A DNA stretch of 64,000 nt from Symsagittifera roscoffensis (Eukaryota; Xenacoelomorpha; Acoela; Convolutidae). Positions 17,861 to 28,093 of this stretch are shown here, piece by piece (position 1 is the stretch's first letter; every line of letters starts with the position of its first letter). The DNA lies in NCBI RefSeq assembly GCF_963678635.1, contig NC_087066.1:2203745-2267744 (forward strand), written 5' to 3'. Made by a program: the position numbers and the translations under genes. Under the pieces are notes generated by a model. It saw only the letters and a program-made list of their open reading frames with translations. It ran no database searches and had not been told where the DNA came from.

Positions 17861-20167
17861 TTATTTAATATCAGTGATATGGAATATTTGTTTAAATGGC
17901 TTGTTTAGAATTTTACTTTGCTCCATTGTTCTGGTAGGGAGGAGAAATAATTGGATTTTTCCGTAGTTTATCAATGTTGATCCTTGTGCTGTTGCTAGTT
18001 TACTGGAGGTTTCAAGAGGTGTTAGCTTTGGATGTAAAGTTTTTATTTCATTCCATGTGGGAATGTTTATTATGTTTGATTCTGCTCCTGAATCAATTAA
18101 AAAATCTATTTCAAGGTCTGGTGGTTGAAATTCTTTATTTTTGGGGCTTTCTAAGAGAAATGGTATTGTCCAAATTTTTTCTTTGGGTTGTTCTTTTTGT
18201 ATATTTTGATAAATGTGGTTTGTATTCAAGCATTTTGTTTTGGTATTTTTATTGGTTTGATTTGTAGTGTTAATCTCATTTGTTTCTTGCGTTGTTGGTG
18301 TGGAATTTATGGGTGTAGTGTAATAATTTTGAAGAAATTCTGATTGATTTTCATATATATGTGATGGAAAGGGTTGTTCATATATGACAGATTCATAGTC
18401 ATTTTCGACTTTTATCATATTGATAGCAAGAGTGTTTTCAGTATCACTTTCTGAATCTGATGATGTACAGTTTATTTGATTGAGTTGTAACGTATCAGTT
18501 ACTGTGTCATCAATACCTGGAGGGTCTGATGTTGTTTCTGGATTTGATTGTACTTGGTTGATTTGTCTTTGATGTTTAGGTGTACTACTTCTATGGCGAT
18601 TATTAGAATTATTATAGTTATTATTATTCCGGTGTGGTGATTGGGAATAATTTCTATAACGATTATTATAACTTGAGTGTCGATTTTGTGAATTATTTCG
18701 CGATCTGTTTTGGTAATTATTGTTTGGTCTGTTATAGTTCGATCTATTATATGAGTTATTCCTTGATCGATTGTTCGGGTAATTCTGGTTTCGGTTGTTT
18801 GAATAACTTCTATTTCGATTATAGGAGTAGTTTCTATTCCTATTGTATGATGAATTTCGTGATTGGTTGTTTGGATAGTAGTTATTTCTTGATTGGGAAT
18901 TAGATCTAGAAACAAATCGTTGTGTATTTGAATTTGATCTGGAGTAGTTATTTCGACTATTTGGTCTATTGTAGTGATTTTGTGATGAATTATACGTGTT
19001 TCTTCGTTCTGGTGATCTTCCTCTATAACTTGAGTTATATGGTGATTGATTTCTTGTATAATTTGTATTGTTCGGGAGTGGTTTTCCTGAACTGTTGTTG
19101 CTGTGGACTGTTTTGTTCGGTAGATTTTGATCTTTTTTCATGTATTGATAGAATGATTTATTTGGTTCTTTATATTTTTGAGGTTTATTTTGATTGTCTT
19201 GCTGTTTTTGTCTACATTCGGAAATACTATGTCCGTATCGTCGGCAATAATTACACCATTTTTTGAAAGATGGTTTGCCTTTAAAGTTCGGGTTCTTTTC
19301 GTAAATATTGAGTATTTCAGTGATTTTTTCAACGAGGTCTGTTTCTGATTCCTGTATATTATTAATATTAGTGGGAGTCGTTTCAATTTTGTTAACGTAT
19401 TGAAATTTCAGATTTTCCGTTTCTTCTAGTTTCATCGTGATTTCTGCTTGTTCTAATTTGTCTACTAGTTTTCGAAAATCTAAATCGGGTTCTCGAATTG
19501 AAGAAGGATGGGATGCTCTCTTTTTTATTGCTATTTTCCTTAATTGTGGTGTTAAGGTCATCATTAAGATTTCTGTCATCTTTGTGTTTTTATAGTCATG
19601 TGTATTTAGTGAGTATGCTTTTCGAACTAGTGTTTCGATTCGTACTGCTATTTGCTTGATGGTTTCGTTTGGTAATCTGCGAATTTCATTACATAAAACT
19701 CTTTGTTGTTGTTTGTTTCTTTCGGAGTCAAACATTTTTGAAAATTCTTGTGTAAATCTTTTCCAGTTTGATTTTATTTCTAGAGGTAGTACTGAAAACC
19801 ATTTTTGGGCTGCGCCATCTAAGGTTGTTTGTATTAACGCTGTGCGTCGATGTATCCAGTTTTGATGTAGTGGCGTATTAATTGGTTCAGGTCCTATATT
19901 TAAAATCAAATTTGCTGTTACTGCATTTAAATAATCTTCTACAGAGTATTCAGGGTCTGTTCCTGTGAAGACCATTAAAGGTTTGTTTGATGTTATTGAT
20001 GATCCACCCATTAGGTATGGATTCATTGTCATTTGTAGTGATTCTGCTGCATTTGGCATTTGAGAAAAATTTGAAAGTTGGTTTCTTGTTATTTCATGTT
20101 GTTGGAGATAATATGGGAGTGGTATTTCATTTTGCATTTGTGATGGTTGATACGAGTGTGCAGTCAT
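17861..20167 (-). CDS. Giant element Gag plus protease, 768 aa
   Basis: Residues ~65-260 resemble a retrotransposon Gag capsid (FTGTDPEYSVEDYL ... AAQKWFSVLP ... RRLPNETIKQIAVRIE). A CX2CX4HX4C zinc knuckle (CNYCRRYGHSISEC) is at about 303-316. Then comes a ~200-residue Asn/Arg/Ser/Tyr repeat region, nucleocapsid-like RNA-binding in character. The aspartic protease active site is IDSGAESN near 690. The TAA at 17861 cuts the protease before its second conserved motif, which continues in the same frame beyond it. The open frame also extends upstream of this ATG by 44 codons to the TAA of ORF2 (20300), so ORF2, Gag, protease and RT share one frame with two TAA interruptions. Confidence 0.9.
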   Translation of the reverse strand: MTAHSYQPSQMQNEIPLPYYLQQHEITRNQLSNFSQMPNAAESLQMTMNPYLMGGSSITSNKPLMVFTGTDPEYSVEDYLNAVTANLILNIGPEPINTPLHQNWIHRRTALIQTTLDGAAQKWFSVLPLEIKSNWKRFTQEFSKMFDSERNKQQQRVLCNEIRRLPNETIKQIAVRIETLVRKAYSLNTHDYKNTKMTEILMMTLTPQLRKIAIKKRASHPSSIREPDLDFRKLVDKLEQAEITMKLEETENLKFQYVNKIETTPTNINNIQESETDLVEKITEILNIYEKNPNFKGKPSFKKWCNYCRRYGHSISECRQKQQDNQNKPQKYKEPNKSFYQYMKKDQNLPNKTVHSNNSSGKPLPNNTNYTRNQSPYNSSYRGRSPERRNTYNSSQNHYNRPNSRNNYSRSNSNTQRFVSRSNSQSRNNYYPNNQSRNSSYNRNRNYSYNRNRSYSNNRNQNYPNNRSRNNSYNRSNYNRPNNNYQNRSRNNSQNRHSSYNNRYRNYSQSPHRNNNNYNNSNNRHRSSTPKHQRQINQVQSNPETTSDPPGIDDTVTDTLQLNQINCTSSDSESDTENTLAINMIKVENDYESVIYEQPFPSHIYENQSEFLQNYYTTPINSTPTTQETNEINTTNQTNKNTKTKCLNTNHIYQNIQKEQPKEKIWTIPFLLESPKNKEFQPPDLEIDFLIDSGAESNIINIPTWNEIKTLHPKLTPLETSSKLATAQGSTLINYGKIQLFLLPTRTMEQSKILNKPFKQIFHITDIK

Positions 20168-20299
20168 TGGATTTTGTTGTTGAATTGGTTGAAAAGATTG
20201 TGTATTAATTGGATTTTGTTGTTGAATTGGTTGTTGATGTTGTGCATCTATTGATTGTGGAGAAAAATTTCTATGATTTGTACGTGTTCTCTGTATTCC

Positions 20300-21778
20300 T
20301 TATCTACGATATTCTTGAGTATTTGGTGCAAATATATCTGGTTGTAAGAAATCATCATCTGAGGATAAATAATCCATTTGATAAGATGTTTGTTTTTTAT
20401 TTTTATTCTGTTGAAAAAATGGGTAATTTTCACTGCGATCCTGTGGAGGATTTGGTTGAAAATTTTTGGAATTATATTGGGCCGTTGGGTTATCCCAGTT
20501 TCGAGGTTTTGTATATTGATTAAAATTCCTTTGTGGTTGATAATTTGTTTTTGATGGATGTGTATAATTATAATTATGGTCTGCAAAGTTGTTTCTAGTG
20601 AATGTTTTGCGTGTTTTTGATGGTATTGTCATGGGTCTGTATGTTTGGTAATCCATATGTGAATATTTAGGGGCAACCGAAGGTTTAACGGTTGATTGTA
20701 AGGTTACCTGTGTTTGTGAAGGATTTGTATTTCTTGGTGTTGTTAAATTTGGGCGTATTGGTGAAATACTTTGTTGTGTAGTTGTTGTGTGTACAATTTC
20801 TTCATTTATGAAGTGTGATGGTGTCTGGATATCTTGTTGAGTAAGATTCCTAGTTCCATTGAGGTTTTCGTTGTGTATGACTGTCGAGTTTAAACTATTA
20901 TTTTGTGTATCGGGTAAAAATGTATTATAGTTTAATGGTGTTGCATCAATTGTTAATGGTATTACTCTTACATAATCTCTTATGTAAGATATTGTACCTA
21001 TTGCTTGACTTGAGATTGATTGTGGAAAGCTTATAAATGCGGGATGAGACCATTCGGGGTCCCAAACATAATCTGATTGTTCTGTGATAGCGGTATCATC
21101 GTTCGAATTTTGGGGTCTAAAATTTTTTCTTGCTTGTGCAATTAAATCAATATTGTGTGTGAAATAATCTATTATGAACCATGCCAAAATTTTTTGTAAA
21201 TCGTGTTTGGTATGTTGTGAAACGTCGTTTTTCGTGAAATTTTCTTTAATGATGTTTAAATAACTAGAGAGTAGTGTGATTTCATGTCGTACTCTTAAAT
21301 GTTTAGATGTTTCTGTCGGTGAGACATTTGTTAATGGGAGTTCATTTTCTAATATCGAAATATAACTATATATTATTGCGAAAACTTCATTGGTGAAAAT
21401 GGAGTTTGCTCTTTGTGAGTTATGGTATTGGATGCTTTTTATATATTCTGAAAAAACTTTTGAAAATTCTAAGTCAAGATCGTCTGTTTGAATAGTATAT
21501 GTTCTATTATTATGGTTTGGGGAAGTGAATTCTATAGAGTAGATTCCATACTGTTGTGTTATGTTGCATATATCTTTTAAGTAGTGATCTATGATTTGTC
21601 TTTTGATTTTTACATCGGGGAACTCTGTTTTACATGGACTGATTCCGGGTTCAAATAAGTTTACGAGTAAATTTTGACAAAATATGTGTTGTCCTCTATC
21701 AGTATCTGCATCTACTATAAAAGGAAAGATTTCATCATCATCTGGAGTTTCGTCACCTGGGGTGTGTGTTGAACTCAT
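20300..21778 (-). CDS. Giant element ORF2, 492 aa, Gag-upstream protein
   Basis: Acidic N-terminus (PGDETPDDDE), a middle of about 250 residues with helical character (FSKVFSEYIKSIQ, HDLQKILAWFIIDYF), then a Ser/Thr/Pro/Asn/Gln-rich tail with basic patches and a terminal SSDDD cluster. It is in the same frame as Gag, separated only by TAA (AGA TAA GGA) and 44 open codons, so it may act as an N-terminal matrix-like extension of Gag if the stop is read through. Its ATG overlaps the end of ORF1 by 26 nt. Family not recognised. Confidence 0.7.
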   Translation of the reverse strand: MSSTHTPGDETPDDDEIFPFIVDADTDRGQHIFCQNLLVNLFEPGISPCKTEFPDVKIKRQIIDHYLKDICNITQQYGIYSIEFTSPNHNNRTYTIQTDDLDLEFSKVFSEYIKSIQYHNSQRANSIFTNEVFAIIYSYISILENELPLTNVSPTETSKHLRVRHEITLLSSYLNIIKENFTKNDVSQHTKHDLQKILAWFIIDYFTHNIDLIAQARKNFRPQNSNDDTAITEQSDYVWDPEWSHPAFISFPQSISSQAIGTISYIRDYVRVIPLTIDATPLNYNTFLPDTQNNSLNSTVIHNENLNGTRNLTQQDIQTPSHFINEEIVHTTTTQQSISPIRPNLTTPRNTNPSQTQVTLQSTVKPSVAPKYSHMDYQTYRPMTIPSKTRKTFTRNNFADHNYNYTHPSKTNYQPQRNFNQYTKPRNWDNPTAQYNSKNFQPNPPQDRSENYPFFQQNKNKKQTSYQMDYLSSDDDFLQPDIFAPNTQEYRR

Positions 21779-22220
21779 TTTTTCGTTCGATGACTGTTAA
21801 TATGTAATTATTAATGTGTCGAATTGGTTGATTCCAATTGTATAGATGTACTGGTTTGTGTTTGTATTGTTTTTTTATTCTTCTTTTTCCTCTTTGTGAT
21901 GAATTTGAAGTTGTTTCTGAGTCAGAAAAATATAATTGATTGTGAAGTGGGTAATTTTTATCTACTGATTCTTTTAGTTTGTAAAGTTCGTCTAAACTGT
22001 TGGTTTCTGATTCTGAAAATGCGTTTCGATTTTTTGAAAATCTTTTTCGTGTTATTTGTCTTTGTTTAGTTATTATTTTCCTCTTTAGTGTTTGTCGTTT
22101 TGTGCGAATGTATCCAACTGTTTGTGTATGAGGTGTGATTACAAGGTCGTATTTTTTGTTATCTATTTCACAATTGTGTAAAATGATTGTTTGTTTATTT
22201 CCTAGGTTTTTAAATGACAT
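21753..22220 (-). CDS. Giant element ORF1, 155 aa, basic protein
   Basis: First ORF after the leader. It contains two arginine/lysine clusters (LKRKIITKQRQITRKRFSK at ~45-63 and RGKRRIKKQYKHK at ~110-122) separated by an acidic/serine stretch, a layout seen in nuclear or RNA-binding accessory proteins. No membrane span. Position and charge suggest a regulatory or RNA-export role (guess). No family recognised. Confidence 0.6.
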   Translation of the reverse strand: MSFKNLGNKQTIILHNCEIDNKKYDLVITPHTQTVGYIRTKRQTLKRKIITKQRQITRKRFSKNRNAFSESETNSLDELYKLKESVDKNYPLHNQLYFSDSETTSNSSQRGKRRIKKQYKHKPVHLYNWNQPIRHINNYILTVIERKNEFNTHPR

Positions 22221-23473
22221 AAGGTTTAGAATGACGGATGCAAAGGTTGTTAAATGATTTCTATTTTCCTAAACTGTTAGTTCTTACGATTTTTTGGTTA
22301 GCTTAACCTGGGTCTATTTGTTCAGGGTTGGAGAGAAAGGTATATCGATTCCGAAGAATGATTTTTACTTTCTCGTGACTAGTATAAGCTAAGGTGTTAA
22401 CTTACTTAATCTTACTTAGGGGTAGTGATTGTGTTCAAGGGTTGGAGAATAGTAAATCGATCCACAAGGTTCAGGTATAATTAGAACGCGAGTAGTTCGT
22501 TAGATACTATTTTAAACTTACTAAGTCTAAGATTTATCCTGGGTCTGGTAAGAGGGGGGGTCAAGTGAAGGATGAATAACCGAAGTTCTTCACTGTTTAT
22601 CCTAATTTGAATGATTAGTTTTGTGTAAAAATTTCTATTAGTCTTGGGTCTTTAGAAAAGGTTGGGTAGTGAATCGACGTTTGAGGTCGTTAGACACTAA
22701 TTAAGTGGGTGGGGGAGAACAAAATTGTTCTGTTTGATCCAAGGATAAGCCTTGATGATCAAATTTGAGATTTTAATTAAGTAGAAAATGATTTAAGATC
22801 CAAGGATAAGCCTTGATGATCCGGTTTTAAAATTAAGTGACTTTAAGTTTTAATAAAGTTTTGAATGTGTGTAAAAGAAAGATTTAGTGTTTTGATGATA
22901 TTAGTGAGTTGATGATTGCTGTTATGTTTTAGGTGATGAAGCTGGAACAACAAGATGATTTATGATTACTAACCATTTATTGTCATGCTACTAATTTTTA
23001 TTTTTATTGTCCAATAAATATTTTTCAAACATGTTTTGTATAATACTGCAGAGTTTTAGGGAAACGATCTTAGATCTTTTTATCAATCGTTATTGTATAA
23101 TATTAATTTTGTTTAGCGCCTGAAATGATGTTGAAGATTAACTTCAAGGTTTTATGTTTGCAAATGGAAATCTAAATTCATTGCAAGTAGTATTCGAAAT
23201 ATAAAAGTTTGTTCTGGCTTTTGCCGAACTATCATATAACTATACGGCAAGTTTCTACTTTGTCGTATGTCGTCTTTGGTTCGAGGTCTTCTTCCAATTC
23301 CGGGTAGTTCTATTATGGTTCGGAATATTGGCTCTGATCTATTGAGTCGGAGAGACATTTCAATTAAATTATTGTCGTATAACATTTTGTAAATGTTTTT
23401 GTCTAATTTCTAATCTATTTTTGGTTAATTCTAATCTAGTAAGGTCTTGTTCGAGACTTATGGTCGCACCAGA
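22221..23473 (-). other. Leader of the giant element
   Basis: 1.25 kb between the 5' LTR and ORF1 with no supported ORF. The 25-mer motif beginning GATCCAAGGATAAGCCTTGA occurs twice about 61 bp apart (near 22737 and 22798). Imperfect repeats of a GGGTC..GTTGGAGAG / GGTTGG..ATCGA type recur near 22310, 22440 and 22650. Such leaders usually hold packaging and dimerisation signals. Confidence 0.5.
23446..23471 (-). promoter_or_regulatory. Candidate primer-binding site
   Basis: Two bases inside the 5' LTR, the element strand reads TGGTGCGACC..., so the + strand reads GGTCGCACCA, like a tRNA 3' end with CCA. Further left the + strand has TTCGA (23450-23454), the T-loop signature, one base closer to CCA than in a canonical tRNA. 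The tRNA species is not assigned. Confidence 0.5.
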
Positions 23474-23883
23474 TGAGTTATGCCTGGAATGTATAACTCA
23501 TAGAGTAATTTCGGATAGGGTACACCGTCTGCTCGTCACGCTATCTTATTTTCGGCCGGATAGATTCGTGCAACTTCTTAGTCTAATACCGATCCTAATC
23601 TTACTCTTATACTATCTAGTCTCAGGTTGTTTAACTAGTCTCTGCTAGGCTCAATAGATCTAGGGTATACTGGTTTATTGCGGCTGCTGAAGTGCTCGGG
23701 AGAGTCCAACTAATTTCTAAGTTAAATTCAAATCTCTCTGGTGCTGAAATTACAAGTAACTTCAGCACTTACAAATAAGTGGGTTGTTAGTTAGATGGAT
23801 CATGATTGGTTAATATTAAATACTTTACATTGGTAAAACATTTAATTTATCCAATCATAAAATATAGTTTAGATCAGGTTCCA
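23474..23883 (-). repeat. 5' LTR of the giant element
   Basis: 410 bp, no difference found by eye from 5026-5435. TATA-like string complementary to 23857-23866 and AATAAA complementary to 23674-23679. Followed outside by the target duplication CTAC. Confidence 0.93.
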
Positions 23884-23887
23884 CTAC

Positions 23888-26309
23888 AATTGGTCCATGA
23901 GTTGCTTATTGTTGACCCATTCCCTCTTCATCTAAGCTCTTCATAAACTATTTCTGCTCCAGGTTAGTATTACACGCACTACCGCCTAACTGTCGGTTAA
24001 AAAATGACCACAGACCTGTAATGGCGCAAGCTGAATGATGCCGCACAGATTTATTGACTGCTGGTTATCGGGGTTCTTGCTACTTTAGCTAATTGCTGAT
24101 CACTTGTAACGTCTCAATGTTTCAGTCTTGCTATAAAGTTTTATGAAGTTTCAGTTTGACGTCTATTAATTTTCACTTCTACCCACATCTAAGAAAAGTG
24201 AATAAAAAGTGAAAAAAAATGTGCTAATAATGGGTTTTTGTGTTCCAAAACATTGTCAATATAATCGATTCCCATATTAGGCTTGGACAACAAAATTGGA
24301 CAAAAAAAGGTTTCAAATCCATTTTTTTCTCGCAAAATTATAAATCATTATATTTCATTTGAAATTCATTATAATGGACTAAAAAACAAGTACAAAATCA
24401 CATTAAAATGGGTTCTTTTCCACTATACTTTCGGTTCGCGTCGTGAAAAATTTTGCAAGAATTTCAGCAATTGAAAAGGGAGAAATGCTAATTATTTGCA
24501 AAGCGAGTGCTCGGCCTACTCCATTTGTAAACCTTAACTCAAAATGCAAAACGTTTCGTTGACCTCTCCCCTTACGTTTGGCCTTTTGTCCCCTTAAAAC
24601 CCTCCATCCAAAGTTTGCCCCGTTGTTTCTCGCCCACACTTTTAAATGCCTCACCCTGGGATCCGGTTCAGGCTGGGGAGATAAAGTTGAGAAGGGTTGG
24701 GATTGGTTCAGGTTGGGGATGGCGGGTGTAAGGGTACAAAAAGGGGCAAAGGGGCAAACACTGGAGTGGTTATGTGCGTTGAAATTCGCATCTCAACAAA
24801 GTGGAGAAAAATCGATTATAAATGATTTTTTTTGTCAGTGTCAACAAAAATTTTAAGAAAAGCAATTATAATGGATTAAAAGTGAGTTTTGTTGCCTCGA
24901 AAAATCGCAATAACATAATCCATTTTTAATTGATTTTAATCTTTTTTTTTTCACTTCTGTGGAAACTGACAGTGAAACTCAACTTTTTTTTCCACTTAAT
25001 GAGATGCGAATCTCAACGCGCACATAGAGTGTTTTCTAATGCGGGCAGTCAAGTTTGTGATCTGCGTATTGTGCGCTATATTCGCTTCAAGTATCAAAGT
25101 TTCTTGGGTAAAATGTATTAATTTTTGAATTATTGCTTCAAAAAGTATTGTCTACATACTTGATTTTTGTTGCATTTTTGTTGATTTTTTGTCCATTATA
25201 ATCATTTTTTAAAATAAATATCGTTTTTATCGAAACTAATTGTTGTTAAATCAATTTTTTAAAAAAGTCAACTATTTTTTGTTCTTAAAACCCTTTAAAA
25301 TCAATTATTTTTTTTTGCAAATTGGTTTTTTATTCTGCTCTATAGAGCTTTCTGTAACCTCGAACGAACACGTTCAATCTAACGGTTTTTCACTCCCACT
25401 TCAATTTAACTCCCTTTCCCTCCGACCACTTAAGCCCCTCTCACAACTTAGCACCCCTTTCACGATGTCCCGCAATTACATTTCCATATCTTGTGCCTAG
25501 TAAATGTTCTAACTCGATCTAAAATAGTTTTTTTCAGATCAAAGTTTCAGATCTCAAATAAAATGTGAAATAATAAAATAATGCTTGGATACTTTTAGAA
25601 TGGGTTATTCCAGATCTGATTACGGATCTGAAAGTTTGTTTTTCATGGTTTTTTCAGATCTTAATTTCAAAAAAATTCTTCCATGTTTTTTTTACCCGAA
25701 CGTATCGTTGACGCTGACATTTTTTTTGGTTATTCAAGGTTGTTTTGCACTTGATAGCTTCTGCTAGCTACTAGCAAGTACTTAGCAAAAGCTCTAATCC
25801 GAGACTGCTATAAAATGTGTCCACAATCGTGAGATAAGATCTGAAACGCATGAGTAGCGAATAAAAATAAAAAACTTTTAGGGCCTTGAACAATGTTTGA
25901 AATTTTCTTAGGTTTGAAAATTTGAACAAGATTTTTGGTTCAGAAAAAATTGTTCGTGTAATAAAACGGAAACTTTTACTTGCCGCTAATTAATCTAAAC
26001 AAAATTGTATTTTGCAAAAACAGCAAAAAAAATTGTTTTGATAGTTAATTCGGATCAATTACACTTTGGTTCAAATTTTAGATCAGTTTTTTTAAAACTC
26101 TTCTCAACCTTCTGAAGTAACGAATTTCAGATCTGAGAACTAACTTATGCTCTTATGCTAGAAATAAAAAAAATCAGATTATGTTTGGAGAATGCATTAA
26201 GTTCGGGCACCCAAGTGATCCGCCGGCTATCAAGAAAATTCAGTTGCTGTGCAAGTATCATAGAAGGTTCTGACCGCTAAACATAACTCAAACACAAAAA
26301 AAATGTATA
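23888..26309. other. AT-rich spacer without a recognisable gene
   Basis: No exon with cadherin-like coding content was found on the + strand. It holds repeated ATTATAATGG / CCATTATAATC strings (24340-25210), a GC-richer noncoding island (24540-24780) and repeated AGATCTGA boxes (25530-26140), perhaps relics of old transposons. Confidence 0.4.
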
Positions 26310-26317
26310 CGTAGGGC

Positions 26318-26748
26318 CAGGGGTGGATCTAGAAGTTTCTCGAGAGGGGGCGATTTTTCAGAAAACTTTGGAAAATTTTGACCTTTTTTATAGTTTCATC
26401 AAATTGATTTTCCGAGCTCTCCTAAAGCAGTAAAAAGACCCTGTTGTGGCAAAACTTTCTTCGCCGCAGGCAAATCTTTGAAAAAAAAACATGTCAAAAA
26501 GCCGTTTTTTGGAATTTTTTGGAAAATTTTGACAAAAAAAAATTGCGTTTTTTTGGCGCGCGCTCCCCCTCAAAAATAGAATATATTGGCGCCAAAGGCA
26601 CCTCTAGAAAAAATTTCAAGGTCAGTCGGTCAAAAATGGATTTCTTAAAAAGTACCAAAGGGGGACTCTTTGGGTTGGCAGGGGGTCGAATTCCTCAGGG
26701 AGAGGCGTCCGTCTGACCCCCCGCTCCCCTTCCCTAAACCCGCCCATG
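26318..26748. mobile_element. hAT-type MITE, copy 1
   Basis: 431 bp, ends CAGGGGTGGATCTAG.. and ..CCCGCCCATG as imperfect inverted repeats. It is flanked by near-identical 8-bp duplications (CGTAGGGC / CGTTGGGC), the hAT hallmark. No transposase. Confidence 0.75.
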
Positions 26749-26927
26749 CGTTGGGCTTGGTTTTTGCGTGAAAAAAACAAATATATAAATTTTTTTCCCA
26801 TTATTTGTCAAAATATTTTTATGATTGAAATTAATTGAAATTACTGTTCTATAAAAACAATGCTGATGCTATAAAAAGAATGCTAAACTAAATTCTATTT
26901 AATCATGTTTTGTTCAATATGAGAGAA

Positions 26928-27344
26928 CAGGGGCGGATTTAGGGGGAGGGGGATGGACGCTTCCCCCGCAGGGTTTCGACCCCCTGCCGACTCAAAGGGT
27001 CCCCCTTTGATACTTTTTCAGAAATCCATTTTTGGCCGACCGACCCTAAAATTTTCTGAAGGCGCCTTCGGCGCCAATATATACTAACTTTGAGGGGGAG
27101 CGCGCGCCAAAAAAAAACGCGACTTTTTTGTCAAGGTTTTTCAAAAAGTGCTCAAAAACGGCTTTTTTGACTGTTTTTTCAAAAATTTGCCTGCGGCGCA
27201 GAAAATTTAGCAAAAATAGGGGCAAAACAGTGCTTTAGGAGAGCTCGAAAAATTTGGGAAAACTCGAAAATAAGTCGTCAAAATTTTCGAATTTTTTTTG
27301 AAAATCCAAACCCCCCCTCGAGAAAATCCTAGATCCGCCCCTGT
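26928..27344. mobile_element. hAT-type MITE, copy 2, opposite orientation
   Basis: 417 bp, ends CAGGGGCGGATTTAG.. and ..CTAGATCCGCCCCTG, with a perfect 8-bp target duplication TGAGAGAA on both sides. Same family as 26318-26748 but inverted. Confidence 0.85.
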
Positions 27345-27352
27345 GAGAGAAT

Positions 27353-27819
27353 GAGCTTTGTTGGTGTTTTTTCATTTTGTATTAGCACGTAGTATATTTA
27401 GCGAATTATTACAGCTCAGAAGTCCTTCCGAAACAATTTAAGACGTTATTAAATCGCCGTCCCATTAGTAGAGACGTTTAAAAGGGTCTAATGACGTTTT
27501 CTCTGGCTTAAATTTGGGTTATAAAACATACAAAAAAAATGTTTTTTTTTCGTTATAAGCCTGAAAAGACTTATTATAATTGACATGTAACCAAATGCCA
27601 TTTTATTTTGCTTTGCACTTTAAGTTGCGTATCAGTTTAACAAGTTGGTATGAAAAGTACTCAAAATTGACAGTTCAAATATTGGAAGTTTTATCGAAAA
27701 GGCGTTGATGTCCACCTCAGAGTGAAAACAGTAACTAGCCTCGTTTTTGAGACATAAAGTATGTTTTGGAGCAGCTAGGTGGCATTTAGTTGGTTTGAAG
27801 ATACTTTCTTTTGGTGCAG
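27353..27819. other. Sequence before the first visible cadherin exon
   Basis: AT-rich, presumably intron, ending in the acceptor TTTGGTGCAG at 27819. No exon seen. Confidence 0.4.
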
Positions 27820-28093
27820 GTGTCTGGAATAGACGAGAGGGGGTTGGGCAAAGAGGGCACAGTGTCTGTGATTGTGACAATTGGCCAGACCAACGACAAC
27901 CCCCCTCACTGTGCAGGCATCATGAAGGACACGACATTTGTCATGGATGAGGACACGAACACAGCAGCTGTTGACTTGCTGGACTTCTCCGTGTGTGATG
28001 ACTTGGACGGTACCACAATCGGGGCTGCTCTGACTTCGGGCGCCGACTTCACTCTGACAGGCGCAAGTGTGCTGCAGTTGAACGCTAACTCAT
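27820..28093 (+). CDS. Cadherin exon 1 (of those visible)
   Basis: Starts in phase 0 after TTTGGTGCAG. It encodes the end of one repeat (VSVIVTIGQTNDNPPHC) and the start of the next (DEDTNTAAVDLLDF..). Ends in phase 1 before GTAAGC. Confidence 0.8.

Larger units (their letters stand above)
5026..23883 (-). mobile_element. Giant (~18.9 kb) env-bearing Ty3/gypsy-type LTR retroelement, full length
   Basis: Complete element bounded by two 410-bp LTRs (5026-5435 and 23474-23883) that match throughout by eye, each TG..CA in element orientation. It is flanked by the 4-bp duplication CTAC (5022-5025 and 23884-23887), typical of Ty3/gypsy integrase. Order in the direction of transcription: 5' LTR, 1.25-kb leader, basic ORF1, ORF2, Gag plus protease, RT/RNase H, integrase, spacer, two small membrane ORFs, methionine-free ORF, envelope-like ORF, 599-aa ORF, 1.56-kb noncoding tail, 3' LTR. 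LTR identity implies recent insertion. The coding strand is strikingly A-rich and G-poor compared with host exons. Two in-frame TAA codons (20300 and 17861) and one frame change (near 14994) interrupt the gag-pol line, so the copy is either defective or uses recoding. Confidence 0.95.

Noticed and set aside
23446-23471. A tRNA gene
   Set aside because: Only a 3'-end-like segment is present, with no D or anticodon arms; its place beside the LTR makes it a primer-binding site.
23888-27819. Further cadherin exons left of 27820
   Set aside because: I looked for GC-richer coding blocks with splice sites and NDN/LDYE motifs and found none, so earlier exons must lie elsewhere.
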